32,242 nucleotides of DNA from Arthrobacter cheniae (GCF_003602275.1 NZ_QZVT01000018.1:1-32242), one strand, 5' to 3'; numbered from the stretch's first letter, positions 14,999 through 22,981 are shown. The notes: generated by a model from the letters alone, not told the origin. Numbers and translations are program-made.

Positions 14999-15799
14999 TT
15001 ACGGTGACGGCCTTTGCTCACGGAGGCAAGTGGCTATCTTGCGCATACCGTCGCGGATGCGGCTTTTCACGGTCGGCACGGGTATGCCGATGTGTTGAGC
15101 AATTTCGGTGTAGGTGAGGCCGGTGTAGAACGCTAGCCGTATCGCTTGGTCCTGCAGGGGGGAGAGGACGTTAAGACACCTGGTGATTTTGGCGGCGTCG
15201 AGCCGGTTCAGGACTGTTTCCGCAACGGTGTCGTAGGCCGGCTGCTGGTTCTTGATGCCGTAGCAAATGTCCCGTACCAGCCTTGATTGTTCGGAGCGGA
15301 CCTTGTCGACTGCTTTGCGGTGAGCGATGGTCAGGATCCAGGTCAGAGCGGAGCCCTTGCCCGGGTCGAACCGTGACGGCCCGCCCTGCCACAAGGCCAG
15401 GAACACTTCCTGTGTTGTCTCGGCGCTCATCTCCTCATTGAGAAGGACTCTCCGTACGAGTCCATGCACCCTCTGATTACAGGACCTATACAACTCCTCG
15501 AAGGCCACTTCGTCTCGCTGTCCGACAGCCAATAACAACACTGCAAGTCGCTCAGGAGCAGACGATCTATCCCTAGCTTGAGCAAGAAGGGAACAGGCAG
15601 GGGGCGCGGTGGACAAAATCGTGCCAAAACCAGCCTCACCGTCAGCATCGAAAGCAGCATCGGAGCTCACGTCAACAGCAGCGCCGAGGGCAGTGTCGGA
15701 GTCAGTGTCGGAGGGAGTGTGGGGATTGGCCGAGGCGTCGTTGTTGCCGACGCCCGGGTTGGCTGGGGGTGGCATACGAGCAGCCGCCTTCATGGACAT
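14999..15799 (-). CDS. ECF sigma factor (SigK-like), cassette copy A
   Basis: A 266-residue sigma-70-family factor. Region 2 is at about 97-173 (EVAFEELYRSCNQRVHGLVR, TTQEVFLALWQ, HRKAVDKVRSEQS) and region 4 at about 205-258 (LSPLQDQAIRLAFYTGLTY, IGIPVPTVKSRIRDGMRK). The pattern is that of SigK-like ECF factors. The first ~80 residues are Asp/Ala/Ser-rich and disordered. A close paralogue is encoded at 29099. No ribosome site is visible before the ATG at 15799 (or 15793). No cognate anti-sigma gene lies next to it; instead, it is divergent from the GAF sensor at 15998. Confidence 0.9.
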   Translation of the reverse strand: MSMKAAARMPPPANPGVGNNDASANPHTPSDTDSDTALGAAVDVSSDAAFDADGEAGFGTILSTAPPACSLLAQARDRSSAPERLAVLLLAVGQRDEVAFEELYRSCNQRVHGLVRRVLLNEEMSAETTQEVFLALWQGGPSRFDPGKGSALTWILTIAHRKAVDKVRSEQSRLVRDICYGIKNQQPAYDTVAETVLNRLDAAKITRCLNVLSPLQDQAIRLAFYTGLTYTEIAQHIGIPVPTVKSRIRDGMRKIATCLREQRPSP

Positions 15800-15997
15800 G
15801 TAGTACGCGATGGGCGAGGAGTGCGGTGTGTGGTCAAGATTCTTTTGTCACTGTAGTGGCCGGGAAAGTTTAGTTTCCGCCCTTTACAAGCACCTTTTGG
15901 GCATTGTCACCGGGGGTGCAAATGGGGCAACCTAGAATGGCGTTAAGGACCACACCTCACGGCTTGGGGCAGGGCTGTCGACACGGGAGTTTCAACG

Positions 15998-16825
15998 ATG
16001 AGCGCACAGCCACAAGTACAGGTGCAACAGATGAGAGAGGTCCTGTCAGTGACAGGGCTGGCTCTTGAGGACGTCTGGATCAGCTACTACGGCATGGGCG
16101 GCTTGGTCTCCCGCTTCGAGCTCGAGGCGTACCTGGCAGGATTACTGGTGCTGGGGGAAGAGCAGTGCGACATCCTCGCCGATGCGACGAACGATCTCCT
16201 GTCCGAGGTCGGCGCGAAGGATCGAATCCGGCGCTGCTCGGATGACAGTGCCGCGGAATCGGCTGTGGATTCCCGGCGTGAGCTCGGCGCGGCAGGAGCT
16301 TTCCTGTTCACGCCAGAGGAGCAGGAACAGGAACGCCTGGACGCAGTGACCCGCACCCAGCTGCTGGACACAGACCATGAGGAGCGATTCGACCGGATCA
16401 CCCAGGAAGCGAAGGACTACTTCGAGGTCAGCTCCGCGATCGTCACGCTGATCGATGACCGCCGTCAGTTCCTCAAATCCGTGATCGGGCCAATCCAGCA
16501 GGACATGCCGCGGGAGATCTCCTTTTGCAATGCCACGATCCGCAATGCCGGTCCGCTGATCGTGCGGGACGCGCTGGAGGATGAACGATTCAGTCAGAAT
16601 CCGTTGGTCTTGGGTGAGCCCCACATCCGTTTCTACGCCGGGTACCCGCTGCGCGGACCGGGCGGGTGGACCATCGGGACCCTGTGTGTGATCGACCAGC
16701 AACCACGCGAGTATTCCATGCGAGACGGCCGGAAACTGCGAACACTTGCTCGCAGGGTCGAGGACGAAATCAACGGCCCAGGACCACTACCCGACTCTGA
16801 AAGCCAAGCGGTCCCAGAGCAGTAG
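15998..16825 (+). CDS. GAF-domain sensor with shared N-terminal module, cassette copy A
   Basis: A 275-residue protein. Residues ~12-72 contain the module VWISYYGMGGLVSRFELEAY also found in the BLUF protein at 2675. Residues ~128-258 form a GAF domain (FDRITQEAKDYFEVSSAIVT, PREISFCNATI, RFYAGYPL, IGTLCVIDQQPRE), a sensor of small ligands or redox state. The conserved Cys in SFC could be reactive. There is no output domain. GGGAG lies nine bases before the ATG. It is divergent from the ECF sigma gene and convergent with a GAF-ANTAR gene. The last ~37 residues (LRTLARRVEDEINGP) match the small ORF at 26889. Confidence 0.9.
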   Translation: MSAQPQVQVQQMREVLSVTGLALEDVWISYYGMGGLVSRFELEAYLAGLLVLGEEQCDILADATNDLLSEVGAKDRIRRCSDDSAAESAVDSRRELGAAGAFLFTPEEQEQERLDAVTRTQLLDTDHEERFDRITQEAKDYFEVSSAIVTLIDDRRQFLKSVIGPIQQDMPREISFCNATIRNAGPLIVRDALEDERFSQNPLVLGEPHIRFYAGYPLRGPGGWTIGTLCVIDQQPREYSMRDGRKLRTLARRVEDEINGPGPLPDSESQAVPEQ

Positions 16826-17003
16826 CTGAGCCTTAACCCGAGGGGTCCTGGAGCAGGATGCCAACGACCAATCACTGCGGTTCGGCTCTTCCCTTATCAC
16901 CTGCAGGGCATTCAGATGGGTTCCCATTAATCAGGCATAAGACCCTAGGCGGCGGGAGATTGGTTGCCGGGTGGTTGCGAGTCGGTGGAGGCTTTGGTGG
17001 GGT

Positions 17004-17756
17004 TTAGTCGAAGTGTGTGCTGACCGTACCTGTCTGGCCGAGGGACGTTAGAAGGTCCTCGGCGAGGTCGCGCAGTTTAGTGTTGCGGCCCTGGCTGGCG
17101 GTACGCAGGATCGCTATTGCTTCGGCCTGGCTGCACCGGTTCTGACCCATGATGGCCCCGACCGCAAGATCGATGACCGTCCGGGACTCCATCGCGGTTT
17201 TCATGTGCTCGGACTTGTCGTTGAGGGTCGCGATCCGCACCGCCAGGCGCAGGGACTTGGAGGCATCGCGGGCGATGCCCTCGGCGACGGCGATACTCAT
17301 GCTCGTAAACGCATAAGGTTCGGTCGCGTAGAAGTCCAAACCCGCGCTGGCGCCGGCTTCCAGACGAATCGGGATGCCCAGGGCGGAGCGGATGCCGTGG
17401 CCGGCAATAGCTTCCCGATACTGGGGGAACCGGGACTCGGTGAGAAAGTCAGGGATGTGTATCGTTTCGCCTTCACGGGCAGCCCGAAGACATGGGCCGT
17501 CGTCGAACCCGTACTGCACTTCATCCATCAGCCGGGCCTCCTCGCTGCTGCTGGCCACCGAAGCCATCGACCTCGGACGGAGCAGGGTGACCCCGCAGAA
17601 CACCTCGCCGCACGCACTGGTGAAAGCCGCCGACGCAACAGTCACCAGGCCGTCGAGGAATTCCTGGACGTGGTCGCTGGCGAGCACCATGTCCTGCAAG
17701 AGAGCCATCGATGCGTTTTCGGCCGCATCCGCGGCAAGTTCCATCTCATTGGGCAC
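17004..17756 (-). CDS. GAF-ANTAR regulator, cassette copy A
   Basis: A 250-residue protein with a GAF domain (about 27-175; EVFCGVTLLRP, DEVQYGFDDGPCLRAAREGE, IRSALGIPIRL) and a C-terminal ANTAR domain (about 184-239; ESRTVIDLAVGAIMGQNRCS, EAIAILRTASQGRN). Such proteins bind RNA hairpins to prevent termination, with GAF as the input. About 80% identical by eye to the copy at 27164. I chose the GTG at 17756 because it aligns with the only possible start of the other copy and both have (A/G)AGGA ten bases upstream; an ATG three codons earlier (17765) is the alternative. A perfect palindrome lies just upstream. Confidence 0.92.
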   Translation of the reverse strand: MPNEMELAADAAENASMALLQDMVLASDHVQEFLDGLVTVASAAFTSACGEVFCGVTLLRPRSMASVASSSEEARLMDEVQYGFDDGPCLRAAREGETIHIPDFLTESRFPQYREAIAGHGIRSALGIPIRLEAGASAGLDFYATEPYAFTSMSIAVAEGIARDASKSLRLAVRIATLNDKSEHMKTAMESRTVIDLAVGAIMGQNRCSQAEAIAILRTASQGRNTKLRDLAEDLLTSLGQTGTVSTHFD

Positions 17757-17773
17757 GGCAATCATTCCTTAGC

Positions 17774-17790
17774 GACTCCTTGAAGGAGTC
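17774..17790 (-). promoter_or_regulatory. Palindrome before GAF-ANTAR copy A
   Basis: GACTCCTT-G-AAGGAGTC is a perfect 8-bp palindrome. On the coding (minus) strand its second arm contains AAGGAG, ten bases before the ATG at 17765. As RNA it would pair away that ribosome site. The equivalent region before copy B (27919) lacks the palindrome. Confidence 0.5.
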
Positions 17791-17891
17791 ATCGCAACAC
17801 GGGCACCCCGACATTGAGACCGGAATCAAAGAAATTTATGAGAGGGCTCCCCCGCAATGGCCAGGGCAACCCTCGACCGCCCTCTGAAGCC

Positions 17892-18191
17892 CTAGACAGC
17901 TATGTCGGTGCTCGTGCCCTCTGGATCAGGGTTCGGATCAGAATTCGAGGACCGTGCCGGGAGGTGTGCTGGTTTTGTAGTGTCGAGGGCGATGTTAGCG
18001 GCGTCGCGCCGGTCGAGTTCCTCGGTCACTTCTTCGTTGCGGAATTCTGTTTCCGGGTCAGCTTCACCGTCGTGCACGTACTCAAAGGTCAGCTCGCGCT
18101 GGATTTTGCTGTTGACGACCTCGACCTGGGGGAGGTCCAGCGATGTCAGATCCTCGGGAAATGGTTCGGACGGAGGAAGCCTGGTCTTCAT
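17892..18191 (-). CDS. Small acidic protein, cassette copy A
   Basis: A 99-residue protein with no recognised domain. The first 65 residues (SEPFPEDLTSLDLPQVEVVN, TFEYVHDGEADPETEFRNEE, VTEELDRRDAA) are about 78% identical to the protein at 28109, then the two diverge completely. It is rich in Glu and Asp, with no membrane segment. It lies upstream of GAF-ANTAR copy A on the same strand, as does its paralogue with copy B. The conserved pairing suggests a functional link with the GAF-ANTAR protein. The ATG has a weak AGGCG site. Confidence 0.8.
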   Translation of the reverse strand: MKTRLPPSEPFPEDLTSLDLPQVEVVNSKIQRELTFEYVHDGEADPETEFRNEEVTEELDRRDAANIALDTTKPAHLPARSSNSDPNPDPEGTSTDIAV

Positions 18192-18509
18192 GGAGAGCGC
18201 CTGTCGACGAAAAAAGCACGATGAAGCTGAAGGCCCTCTACTGAACCGCCGCTGACGATGCCAGCAAGCCTGATCCTACTCCCGCGCTCACTGGTTACTC
18301 GCCACAGTAGGAATTCAAGAAGCATCCCGCGCATAACGGTGACTGAGGCAATCAATTCGGTAATCTAAGAGCACTCCACTCGGCAATACCGTTCGCACTT
18401 CAGGCGCAGCGTTTGTCCTGTTGGTCAACAAGTCCGTGACGGGGTTACTTTCGAAGCACCTGAAGCACCTGAAGCACCTGATCACGGGTCATAAATGAGA
18501 GGAGTCACT
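18192..18509. other. Gene-free stretch with triple repeat
   Basis: 318 bases between divergent genes (start at 18191 and at 18510). It holds a triplicated 9-mer (18453-18479) just before the small gene and nothing else recognised. Confidence 0.4.
18453..18479. repeat. Three tandem copies of GAAGCACCT
   Basis: Three perfect, contiguous copies of the 9-mer GAAGCACCT, followed by GATCAC. The array ends 30 bases before the start codon at 18510, in the likely promoter or leader. Such arrays may be operator iterons or slippage products. Confidence 0.8.
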
Positions 18510-18737
18510 ATGGAGAAAACAGCACCAAGATTCGACGGCGGTCGGCAAGGGAAGCTTCCAACGGAGGAGACGAGCTTCACCGCTACAGCCGGTTCCGGGG
18601 CAGCAGTCACCGGCGACGAAACGTTACTGGGCGAGCCGATACGTGTCGGCCTATTTCACGACCCCTTGGATGCATCCGCGTCCCGGTCCTTGCCCACCAG
18701 CGCCTTCCAGGTTGATTCGCGGGGTTACAAGCGGTAG
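18510..18737 (+). CDS. Small hypothetical protein, 75 aa
   Basis: An ATG frame with a good GAGAGGAG site five bases upstream encodes a 75-residue hydrophilic protein (MEKTAPRFDGGRQGKL, then TGDETLLGEPIRVGLFHDP). No domain is recognised and there is no membrane segment. The strong ribosome site and the iteron-like triple repeat directly upstream support it as a real, regulated gene; the codon use is only average. A frame extending 15 bases further upstream is not preferred because it would overlap the ribosome site. Confidence 0.5.
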   Translation: MEKTAPRFDGGRQGKLPTEETSFTATAGSGAAVTGDETLLGEPIRVGLFHDPLDASASRSLPTSAFQVDSRGYKR

Positions 18738-18919
18738 CACCAGGAATTGGTAGCCGTGCCAACCCAAACTCAACTGCCACCCGCAGGACATCCTGATGAC
18801 GGCGGATTCCTGACATTGAACGCTGAACGGCAGGGGTCGGGTCGACTGATGAAATGAGCTTTGTTCAGTTCTGACGTCACCCGTGCATATGACGGTTCCT
18901 AAGAGCAGCAGAAAATGCG

Positions 18920-18959
18920 TGATCCCCGTACCGGGGCTATTGCGCCAGTACGGGGATCA
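18920..18959 (-). terminator. Terminator of the small membrane protein gene
   Basis: TGATCCCCGTAC (18920-18931) pairs perfectly with GTACGGGGATCA (18948-18959), 12 bp, across 16 bases. On the minus strand it is followed by ACGCATTTTC, a short T-rich stretch. It lies 11 bases after the stop at 18971. Confidence 0.8.
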
Positions 18960-18970
18960 TCGAAAGCGTG

Positions 18971-19288
18971 TTATGCGCTGTAGTGTTCGCGGCTTCCGGA
19001 CTTGGCCAGCCCACGGGAAACCATGTAACCAATCGTCAGGTAGGTGATCAGCTGCATGGCGTCACGGCCGTCGAAGATGTCATCGCCGCCGCCGTCGCCG
19101 TTACCCACCATCACCGCGGTGACGATCGTTGCGAGAACCATGGCTACGTAGGCGAAGAATTCGGTGGTCTTCGTCGAGGCCTTCGTCTCGGTCGAACGAC
19201 GGGTCTCCACGCTGTGATCGCCGGCGCGATTGCTGTTGCCGCCGTTGTTGTTGTTGTTGCCGTTGTTGTTACCGCTGTTGTTGGTCAT
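18971..19288 (-). CDS. Small Asn-rich membrane protein
   Basis: A 105-residue protein. Residues 1-22 are nearly all Asn, Gly and Ser (a poly-Asn tract encoded by repeated AAC codons). Two membrane helices follow (FFAYVAMVLATIVTAVMVG and AMQLITYLTIGYMVSRGLA), separated by a Gly/Asp-rich loop NGDGGGDDIFDG. No enzymatic motif is seen. The ATG has AGGAG seven bases upstream; upstream starts lack a site. A large palindrome lies about 170 bases upstream (19454-19485) in its presumed promoter region. The family is not named with confidence; similar small two-helix proteins are common in stress loci of Arthrobacter relatives. Confidence 0.82.
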   Translation of the reverse strand: MTNNSGNNNGNNNNNGGNSNRAGDHSVETRRSTETKASTKTTEFFAYVAMVLATIVTAVMVGNGDGGGDDIFDGRDAMQLITYLTIGYMVSRGLAKSGSREHYSA

Positions 19289-19691
19289 GGGGCATCTCCT
19301 AGAGAACTGTGAGGGAGGAAAAACTTGATGGACGCAGCACCAGTTAGGCGCACTGGTCATGCGCACTGGTTAGGCGGAGTCCGGGGGGAGAAAGGGCACG
19401 GGGCCGCAGTTTGCTCCACGACGTGCTCTACGAAGAGACTCTACGGTTCAGAACCATCATTAGCAAGCAGGCTTACTAATGATGGGACGCGGCGAAATAG
19501 CGAGGTGACCGGCAGTAGCTCTACGAGTCTCTGTTGAAGAAAGCACATCGTGCGGTAGGAGGAACGTCAGAACCTATCCTTGGATGTGACTGTCACCAGA
19601 TGACTGGTGACAGGTGCTTAGTGCTCTGGTGGCGGGGAGTCGGCCGCCGAAGCAGACGTCTGAACGTGGGGATCTGGGTGGAGCCCGTTAT
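19289..19691. other. Intergenic region with large palindrome and flanking inverted repeat
   Basis: 403 bases between two leftward genes. A 32-bp palindrome lies at 19454-19485. Around it, AGAGACTC (19434-19441) pairs with GAGTCTCT (19525-19532), and GCTCTACGA occurs at both flanks as a direct repeat. No coding frame is convincing. Confidence 0.5.
19454..19485. promoter_or_regulatory. Large palindromic operator candidate, TAGTAAGC type
   Basis: Two 15-bp arms, CCATCATTAGCAAGC and GCTTACTAATGATGG, are complementary at 14 of 15 positions with an AG centre. The right arm contains TAGTAAGC on the minus strand, the same 8-mer found at 22133 and 31986. The size and symmetry fit a dimeric repressor of MarR or TetR type. 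It lies upstream of the small membrane protein gene (18971-19288). Confidence 0.7.
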
Positions 19692-20948
19692 TCATCGTTG
19701 TTCGCGTGATGCTGTGCCTGGCCGGTCGGTGCCGTCAGATTTGTCGGCTGTTGTGCTTGGTGTCGGCAGTTGGGGTATTTCCCCGTCGGGGAGGGTGCTG
19801 ACGCCGTGTCCGCTCTCATCGAGGAGTGTCTCGAATTCGGCTTGTTCGATGGTGCCGGCACTGATCTGGTCGTCATCTTGTCCGTTCCAGGCTTTGATCG
19901 CCGCCCATGTGACTGCTGTCAGCGGCACGGAAAGGATGGCCCCGATGATGCCTGCAACGATGGTGCCGGCGGTCAGGGCGATCAGGATGACAAGTGGATG
20001 CACGCTGAGGGTCCGTCCCATGACGACGGGTTGCAGGAAGTTACCCTCGAGCTGATTGACCACGATGACGACGATGATCACGATCAGGGCTGCGATGGGT
20101 CCGTTGGCGACAAGAGCAATCAGTGCTGCGAGGACTCCTGCGAGGGTGGCTCCCACCAGGGGAATGAAAGCTCCCACGAAAACGACTGCGGTCAGGGGCA
20201 GGGCCAAGGGCACATTGAGGATGATCAGTGCCAGACCGATGAACACTGCGTCGACCAGCGCCACGATCGCCGTGCCGCGGACGTAACCGCCGAGCACGGC
20301 CAGACTGTCGTGCCCGACGAGCCGGACTTTGACCAGTCGGGGTCCCTTGAAGGCGCGTAGCACGAACGCCCAGATCTTTTCACCGTCCTTGAGGAAGAAG
20401 AACAAGATGACTGCCATCAAAAGCGCACCCGTGAGGAAGTTCCCGATGACACTGATGCCGGTTACCGCACTTGCACCCGCGGTGCTGCTGGTGGCGAAGT
20501 CGACAGCAGCGCCGCGCAGCTGCTGGATCCGCGCATCATCGATAGGCAGAGGACCGCTTTGCAGGAAAACGTAGACCTGATCGAAGCCTTCGATGGCTTG
20601 CCGGGCCAGTTCACCGGCTTGCCCGATGACGGCGACGACTATCGCCGTGACCATTCCGGCGAAAGCGGTCAGGAGCAGGAAGAAGGAAAACCCGGTCGCG
20701 GCAGCGCTCGGCCAACCTTTTTTGCGCAGCCAGATGACGAGCGGACCGACTGCCGCGGCGAGGATCAGAGCCAACAGCAGCGGAATGATCACGAGCTGCA
20801 CCTGTGCCAGCGCCCGTACTATCACCACGCCCAGGGCCAACAGCACCAAAACCTGGATGGCCCGGACGCTGCAACGACCCAGAGAATCAGCCCACGGGCT
20901 CTGCAGCGGAACAGGAACCTGTCGTATGCGCGCGCTGGTATGGCTCAT
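19692..20948 (-). CDS. AI-2E family transporter (PerM-like)
   Basis: A 418-residue membrane protein with about eight helices and the family hallmarks: early paired helices (LVIIPLLLALILAAAVGPLV), a long amphipathic middle region (AGELARQAIEGFDQVYVFLQ), ILFFFLKDGEKIWAF, and the C-terminal block PLTAVVFVGAFIPLVGATLA, NQLEGNFLQPVVMGRTLSVH. Family members export small molecules or act as Na+/H+ antiporters; the substrate here is unknown. The last ~60 residues are a hydrophilic acidic tail. The ATG has AGGAAG nine bases upstream. It stands between the diacylglycerol-kinase-like gene and the small membrane gene on the same strand, with separate intergenic regions. Confidence 0.93.
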   Translation of the reverse strand: MSHTSARIRQVPVPLQSPWADSLGRCSVRAIQVLVLLALGVVIVRALAQVQLVIIPLLLALILAAAVGPLVIWLRKKGWPSAAATGFSFFLLLTAFAGMVTAIVVAVIGQAGELARQAIEGFDQVYVFLQSGPLPIDDARIQQLRGAAVDFATSSTAGASAVTGISVIGNFLTGALLMAVILFFFLKDGEKIWAFVLRAFKGPRLVKVRLVGHDSLAVLGGYVRGTAIVALVDAVFIGLALIILNVPLALPLTAVVFVGAFIPLVGATLAGVLAALIALVANGPIAALIVIIVVIVVNQLEGNFLQPVVMGRTLSVHPLVILIALTAGTIVAGIIGAILSVPLTAVTWAAIKAWNGQDDDQISAGTIEQAEFETLLDESGHGVSTLPDGEIPQLPTPSTTADKSDGTDRPGTASREQR

Positions 20949-20990
20949 GGTGCTGAATCTTCCTGATCGTCATGGCACTACAAGGACAAA

Positions 20991-21031
20991 CACCCACACC
21001 CGACCACACTCGACCGCACCCACACCCGACC
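20991..21031. repeat. 15-bp direct repeat in C-rich stretch
   Basis: CACCCACACCCGACC occurs at 20991-21005 and 21017-21031, within a strongly strand-biased C/A-rich stretch (20989-21040) between the diacylglycerol-kinase-like gene end and the AI-2E transporter start. The function is unknown; it may be a slippage product. Confidence 0.65.
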
Positions 21032-21179
21032 GCACCTACACTTTGCAGGCGCGCGAAGCTGAACTGTTTTCCACTGATAATTCTTCGGCGGAGATCCAGA
21101 CGAAGGGCGCCCCAAACACTCACAGGACACGCGTTTCGTCGCCGATACTTCATTGTGAGGGGGCGGGTTCTCTGTTGGG

Positions 21180-22070
21180 TCAGCTGAGGATTGACAGGAC
21201 CTGGGGCATGCTGTCGATCGTGATGTCCGTGTTCGCTTCGACGGATTTCACTTCGCCGTCGATCTGGTAGGGCATGGGCTTGAGGGTCGAGAATTGGTAC
21301 TGGGCGTAGCTTGGCTGGTCGTCCAGTCCTTTGGTGGTGGCATGCAGGGCTGTGAGCAGGATCCGCCATTTGGCCATGTGGGGGAAGGTGATGACTTCGA
21401 ATTTCCCGTCGGCGGGGTGGTCCTCGGCCTCGCTCAGGGTCGCGTATTTCGCCATCTGTGAGATGTTCGCGAACACCAGGCTGTCGAAGGTGCGGTGCTT
21501 TCCGTCGCTTTGGCGGATCTCGAAGGGTTTGAACTTCCGGAAGGTTCGCGCCACCGAGAACATCTCCTTGATCGCACCCTTGCTGCCCTTTTCGAGATCG
21601 ATCGCCATGACCGGGGTCAGGCCGAAGCCGATGTAGGAGTGCGCGTATACCGGGGGTGTGTCTGTTCGGTTCGTGCTGATGCGCAGCAGGTCGATCCGGC
21701 GTACCTGGCCTTCGGTGATGGCTTCGGTTAGGGGTTTGCGTCCGACGACGCGGCTGTGGTCGTTCGCGTTGCCGGCGGCCAGGACCGCACACACGGCGTC
21801 CTTGCTGCCGCTGTCCATGACGCCGTTGACGACCTCGTTGTAGCCGCCGTCCCCACTGACGGAGACGATCAGGGCGTTCCCTGCTGATGCCGCGTTGCGG
21901 GCGAGGTCGATGGCATGCCCGGCATGCTCGGTGGGCTGCAGCCGGACTGCGGTGCCCGGCAGCGCCGGCACTAGGTCATCGAGGAGTTCTTCGGCGAGTT
22001 TCGGGGCGTCACCGGTGCTGTTCGGATTGAAGATGATGGTGATTGTGTCGAACTTACGGGGCCAGTCCAT
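21180..22070 (-). CDS. Diacylglycerol-kinase catalytic-domain protein
   Basis: A 296-residue lipid-kinase-family protein. The start ITIIFNPNSTG (10-20), the nucleotide loop SGDGGYNEVVNG (72-83) and LAAGNANDHSR (97-107) are the standard catalytic-domain motifs, although the usual GGDG is SGDG and GTANDFA is GNANDHS. The C-terminal beta-sandwich half (IGFGLTPVMAIDLEKGSKG onward) is present. Such enzymes phosphorylate diacylglycerol or related lipids at the membrane. I chose the ATG at 22070 because the AGGAGAGG eight bases before it is a strong site and overlaps the alternative ATG at 22088. A TAGTAAGC site lies about 60 bases upstream. Confidence 0.9.
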   Translation of the reverse strand: MDWPRKFDTITIIFNPNSTGDAPKLAEELLDDLVPALPGTAVRLQPTEHAGHAIDLARNAASAGNALIVSVSGDGGYNEVVNGVMDSGSKDAVCAVLAAGNANDHSRVVGRKPLTEAITEGQVRRIDLLRISTNRTDTPPVYAHSYIGFGLTPVMAIDLEKGSKGAIKEMFSVARTFRKFKPFEIRQSDGKHRTFDSLVFANISQMAKYATLSEAEDHPADGKFEVITFPHMAKWRILLTALHATTKGLDDQPSYAQYQFSTLKPMPYQIDGEVKSVEANTDITIDSMPQVLSILS

Positions 22071-22132
22071 TGGCAAACCTCTCCTCATCGCTGCCCGACC
22101 GGCAACCCAACCGCACTACCTGCCTCCTCGTA

Positions 22133-22153
22133 TAGTAAGCGCCCTTCGCACTA
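22133..22153. promoter_or_regulatory. TAGTAAGC operator candidate before diacylglycerol-kinase-like gene
   Basis: TAGTAAGC (22133-22140) is followed by CGCACTA (22147-22153); the outer arms TAGT/ACTA are symmetric. It lies 63 bases upstream of the start at 22070. The core 8-mer also occurs at 19471-19478 (minus strand) and 31986-31993. Confidence 0.5.
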
Positions 22154-22211
22154 GAAATGGTGGTTCCACGAGGGTCCGACGTATTGGAGGAAAGCACGGT
22201 GATGCCATCGC

Positions 22212-22841
22212 CTATTTGGTGTGGTGGGTTTGGCTGGTGCCCGTGATGATCGCGTAGAGCAGTGGGCGGAGGGCCTCGAGGTTCTCGCGCAGCTTCTGGT
22301 CGGGTAACTGGTCTGGTTCTGCTGTGGCGGGTTCGGAGGTGGCTGCCGGGCGGGGAGCGGTCAGGGCGTTGACGGGTATGCCGGCAAGAGCGTAGGTCAG
22401 CACCGACAAACCCTTGGAAGTATGAGTGACAAGGACGTGGTTCTGTTTCCCGCTGGGGTGGCGGGATACCCAGTTCTGGAGTTCGAGCCGGTTCAGCAGT
22501 CGGCCCAGGGTCTGCGGCCGCACATAGAGCAGATGAGCGAGATCGACCTGGAGCAGAGATCCTCGTTCTACGAGGTGCTGCAGCGCATACATTCCCAAGG
22601 GCGATAACCCGAGGGCCGGAAGGTGCGGGTAGGAAATTCTCTGCGCCGCGCGTGCAGCGACAGATAAAAGTTGTCCCGTCCCCAGCCCCTCCAGACCCGG
22701 CTGCACCTCCAGTAATTCCGGTACGGATGTCTCTAACGAAACCTGTTCTGGCGGAAGTTGTGCCAACGGTGCTTGTGACAACGGAGCCTGTTCAAGTGGA
22801 TTCTGTTCTGCTGGGGGGAGTTGTGAGGGAGTGAAGGTCAT
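22212..22841 (-). CDS. MarR-like winged-helix transcription regulator
   Basis: A 209-residue protein. A MarR-type winged helix-turn-helix lies at about 78-145: LGLSPLGMYALQHLVERGSL, LLQVDLAHLLYVRPQTLGRL, LNRLELQNWVSRHPSGKQNH. Residues 1-45 are a Pro/Leu/Gln repeat (PLEQAPLSQAPLAQ), and 160-182 is Ala/Pro-rich. Its ATG overlaps the stop codon of an upstream 47-aa frame (ATGA), suggesting translational coupling; there is no strong site of its own. MarR regulators usually repress their own gene and neighbours. The palindrome upstream (23088-23112) and the TAGTAAGC sites elsewhere are candidate targets. Confidence 0.82.
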   Translation of the reverse strand: MTFTPSQLPPAEQNPLEQAPLSQAPLAQLPPEQVSLETSVPELLEVQPGLEGLGTGQLLSVAARAAQRISYPHLPALGLSPLGMYALQHLVERGSLLQVDLAHLLYVRPQTLGRLLNRLELQNWVSRHPSGKQNHVLVTHTSKGLSVLTYALAGIPVNALTAPRPAATSEPATAEPDQLPDQKLRENLEALRPLLYAIITGTSQTHHTK

Positions 22842-22981
22842 CGCGGCACCAGCCATGCAGGCGGTCTGAGTGTTGCGGGCAGCGAGGGTGATGCGAAAAG
22901 CGATGCCGGCAGTAATTTTGGCACCAGTTCCTCCACCGAGTTCACCACTGTTGCCACAGCGGACGTGAGTGTTTCGTCCAT
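22838..22981 (-). CDS. 47-aa reading frame coupled to the MarR gene
   Basis: An ATG with AGGAAG nine bases upstream opens a 47-residue frame (MDETLTSAVATVVNSVEELV, ending AWLVPR) whose TGA overlaps the MarR ATG (ATGA). The first 24 residues could form an amphipathic helix; the rest is Pro/Leu-rich. It may be a leader peptide that couples translation to MarR. Alternatively, it is the true MarR N-terminus separated by a frameshift: the MarR frame stays open upstream (to 23048) and its translation there also looks protein-like. I cannot decide between these from the sequence. Confidence 0.55.
   Translation of the reverse strand: MDETLTSAVATVVNSVEELVPKLLPASLFASPSLPATLRPPAWLVPR

Noticed and set aside
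19770..20360. 196-aa Asp/His-rich plus-strand frame
   Set aside because: Antisense to the AI-2E transporter; its composition is the mirror of hydrophobic codons.
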